A DNA stretch of 64,000 nucleotides from Lachnospira eligens. Lineage in GTDB: Bacteria; Bacillota; Clostridia; Lachnospirales; Lachnospiraceae. A model generated the notes under the pieces. That model searched no databases and was not told where the DNA came from. It saw only the letters and a program-made list of their open reading frames with translations. Shown piece after piece: positions 63,484 to 64,000 of this stretch. The translations under genes and the position numbers were made by a program. The first letter of the stretch is position 1. Every line of letters starts with the position of its first letter. Where the stretch lies: NCBI RefSeq assembly GCF_009680455.1, contig NZ_WKRD01000009.1:62001-126000 (forward strand), in the 5' to 3' direction.

Positions 63484-64000
63484 ATGGCAGAGATGAAAAA
63501 TATCTGCGGAAAGATCCCGATGGACTTACATGAGAAAGTAAGAGAAGAGATTGAACTCACAGAAAGCAGCACACAAAAATTTTTACAACAGGTCATTGAA
63601 GAACATTTCAACAGAGTGGAAGGAAAAGGAGAAATAAGCATGGGAGCAGTAAGAACAGTAGCAGTACAGGTATCAGAGGAATTATTCCAGAGATTAAAAG
63701 TAGTCATCGGAAAGAAACACATGAAACAGAAAGACTTCTTAATTCAGATTATAGAAGAAGCACTGGAAAAGGTAGAGGTCGAATGGCAAAGCAAAGAGCA
63801 GCCTGAAGAATCCGAACAGACAACTGGAGAATTGGGAACAGAAGAAACTCAACCGGAAGAAAGAACTGAGCCGGAAAGGGAAAGTGAACCAGAAGAGGAA
63901 GCCGAACCGGATGGAGAAAGTGAACCGAAAGAGGAAAACAAACCAGAAGGGGAAAGTGAACCGGAAGAGGAAACTGAACCAGAAGGAGAGACTGATCCGG
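63484..64000 (+). CDS. Double ribbon-helix-helix-like protein with acidic Glu-Pro repeat tail (partial)
   Basis: The start at 63,484 has AAAGGAG upstream; the frame runs off the window after 172 codons. Residues about 4-44 (KNICGKIPMDLHEKVREEI, STQKFLQQVIEEHF) and about 54-98 (RTVAVQVSEELFQRLKVVI, KQKDFLIQIIEEAL) are two similar strand-helix-helix units, like tandem ribbon-helix-helix domains. From about residue 105 the protein is a Glu/Pro-rich repeat near eight residues long (SEPEEETEPEGE type). A DNA-binding protein of the element is likely. Confidence 0.75.
   Translation, partial: MAEMKNICGKIPMDLHEKVREEIELTESSTQKFLQQVIEEHFNRVEGKGEISMGAVRTVAVQVSEELFQRLKVVIGKKHMKQKDFLIQIIEEALEKVEVEWQSKEQPEESEQTTGELGTEETQPEERTEPERESEPEEEAEPDGESEPKEENKPEGESEPEEETEPEGETDP

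Overview
The window looks like chromosomal DNA of a gut Lachnospiraceae, most likely Lachnospira (Eubacterium) eligens or a close relative. This rests on low GC, a family-1 pectate lyase with Firmicute-type wall-binding repeats, DUF2325/DUF3793 proteins beside a Feo iron system, and a Clostridia-type gene set; no rRNA or tRNA is available to confirm it. No CRISPR array was seen.

Bases 1-26,215 form a variable surface-glycan island. Its main structural feature is a direct repeat: bases 1-4464 (repeat starts left of the window) recur at 16,986-21,449 with a constant offset of 16,985 bp. Each copy holds the 3' end of a pectate-lyase-type gene, a terminator, a promoter and rfbF-rfbG-rfbH (CDP-3,6-dideoxy-4-ketohexose synthesis). 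After copy 1 comes a strikingly AT-rich operon (4498-13,954): acetyltransferase, GT8, GT2, Wzy-like polymerase, a transferase with sialyltransferase-type motifs, Wzx flippase, a CMP-Kdo-synthetase homologue and a three-domain aldolase fusion. Then come an intact pectate lyase and copy 2, followed by yerE- and yerF-like genes, which predict a branched-chain CDP-sugar of the yersiniose type. The island ends in debris (a dead GT8, other fragments) and two minus-strand genes: a catalytically defective tyrosine recombinase and a LoaP/NusG-type antiterminator interrupted by an amber codon.

Bases 26,500-46,740 are mostly core genes: release factor 3, a dockerin-bearing glucosaminidase next to a membrane-anchored cohesin protein, a TPR-type glycosyltransferase, a nuclease-like protein with an XPD/DinG-type helicase, a 37-residue repeat protein, a FapA-like protein, two AstE/AspA-family proteins (one missing its zinc ligand), PurL, an Rpn-type nuclease and a PH-domain protein.

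Bases 46,750-54,680 are an iron/metal locus: DUF2325, DUF3793, flavodoxin, two FeoA, FeoB, a Cys-rich FeoB partner, a Fur-family regulator and a P1B-type ATPase. Four copies of a TTAG-N6-CTAA inverted repeat sit in its promoter regions. Next to it is a hipBA remnant with an intact antitoxin, three evenly spaced operators and a wrecked toxin gene.

Bases 55,868-60,507 carry glyA and a short-chain dehydrogenase / APH-fold kinase / amino-acid permease group. From about 60,800 to the right edge the composition changes and ParM/ParR-type segregation genes appear, consistent with the start of an integrative conjugative element or integrated plasmid.
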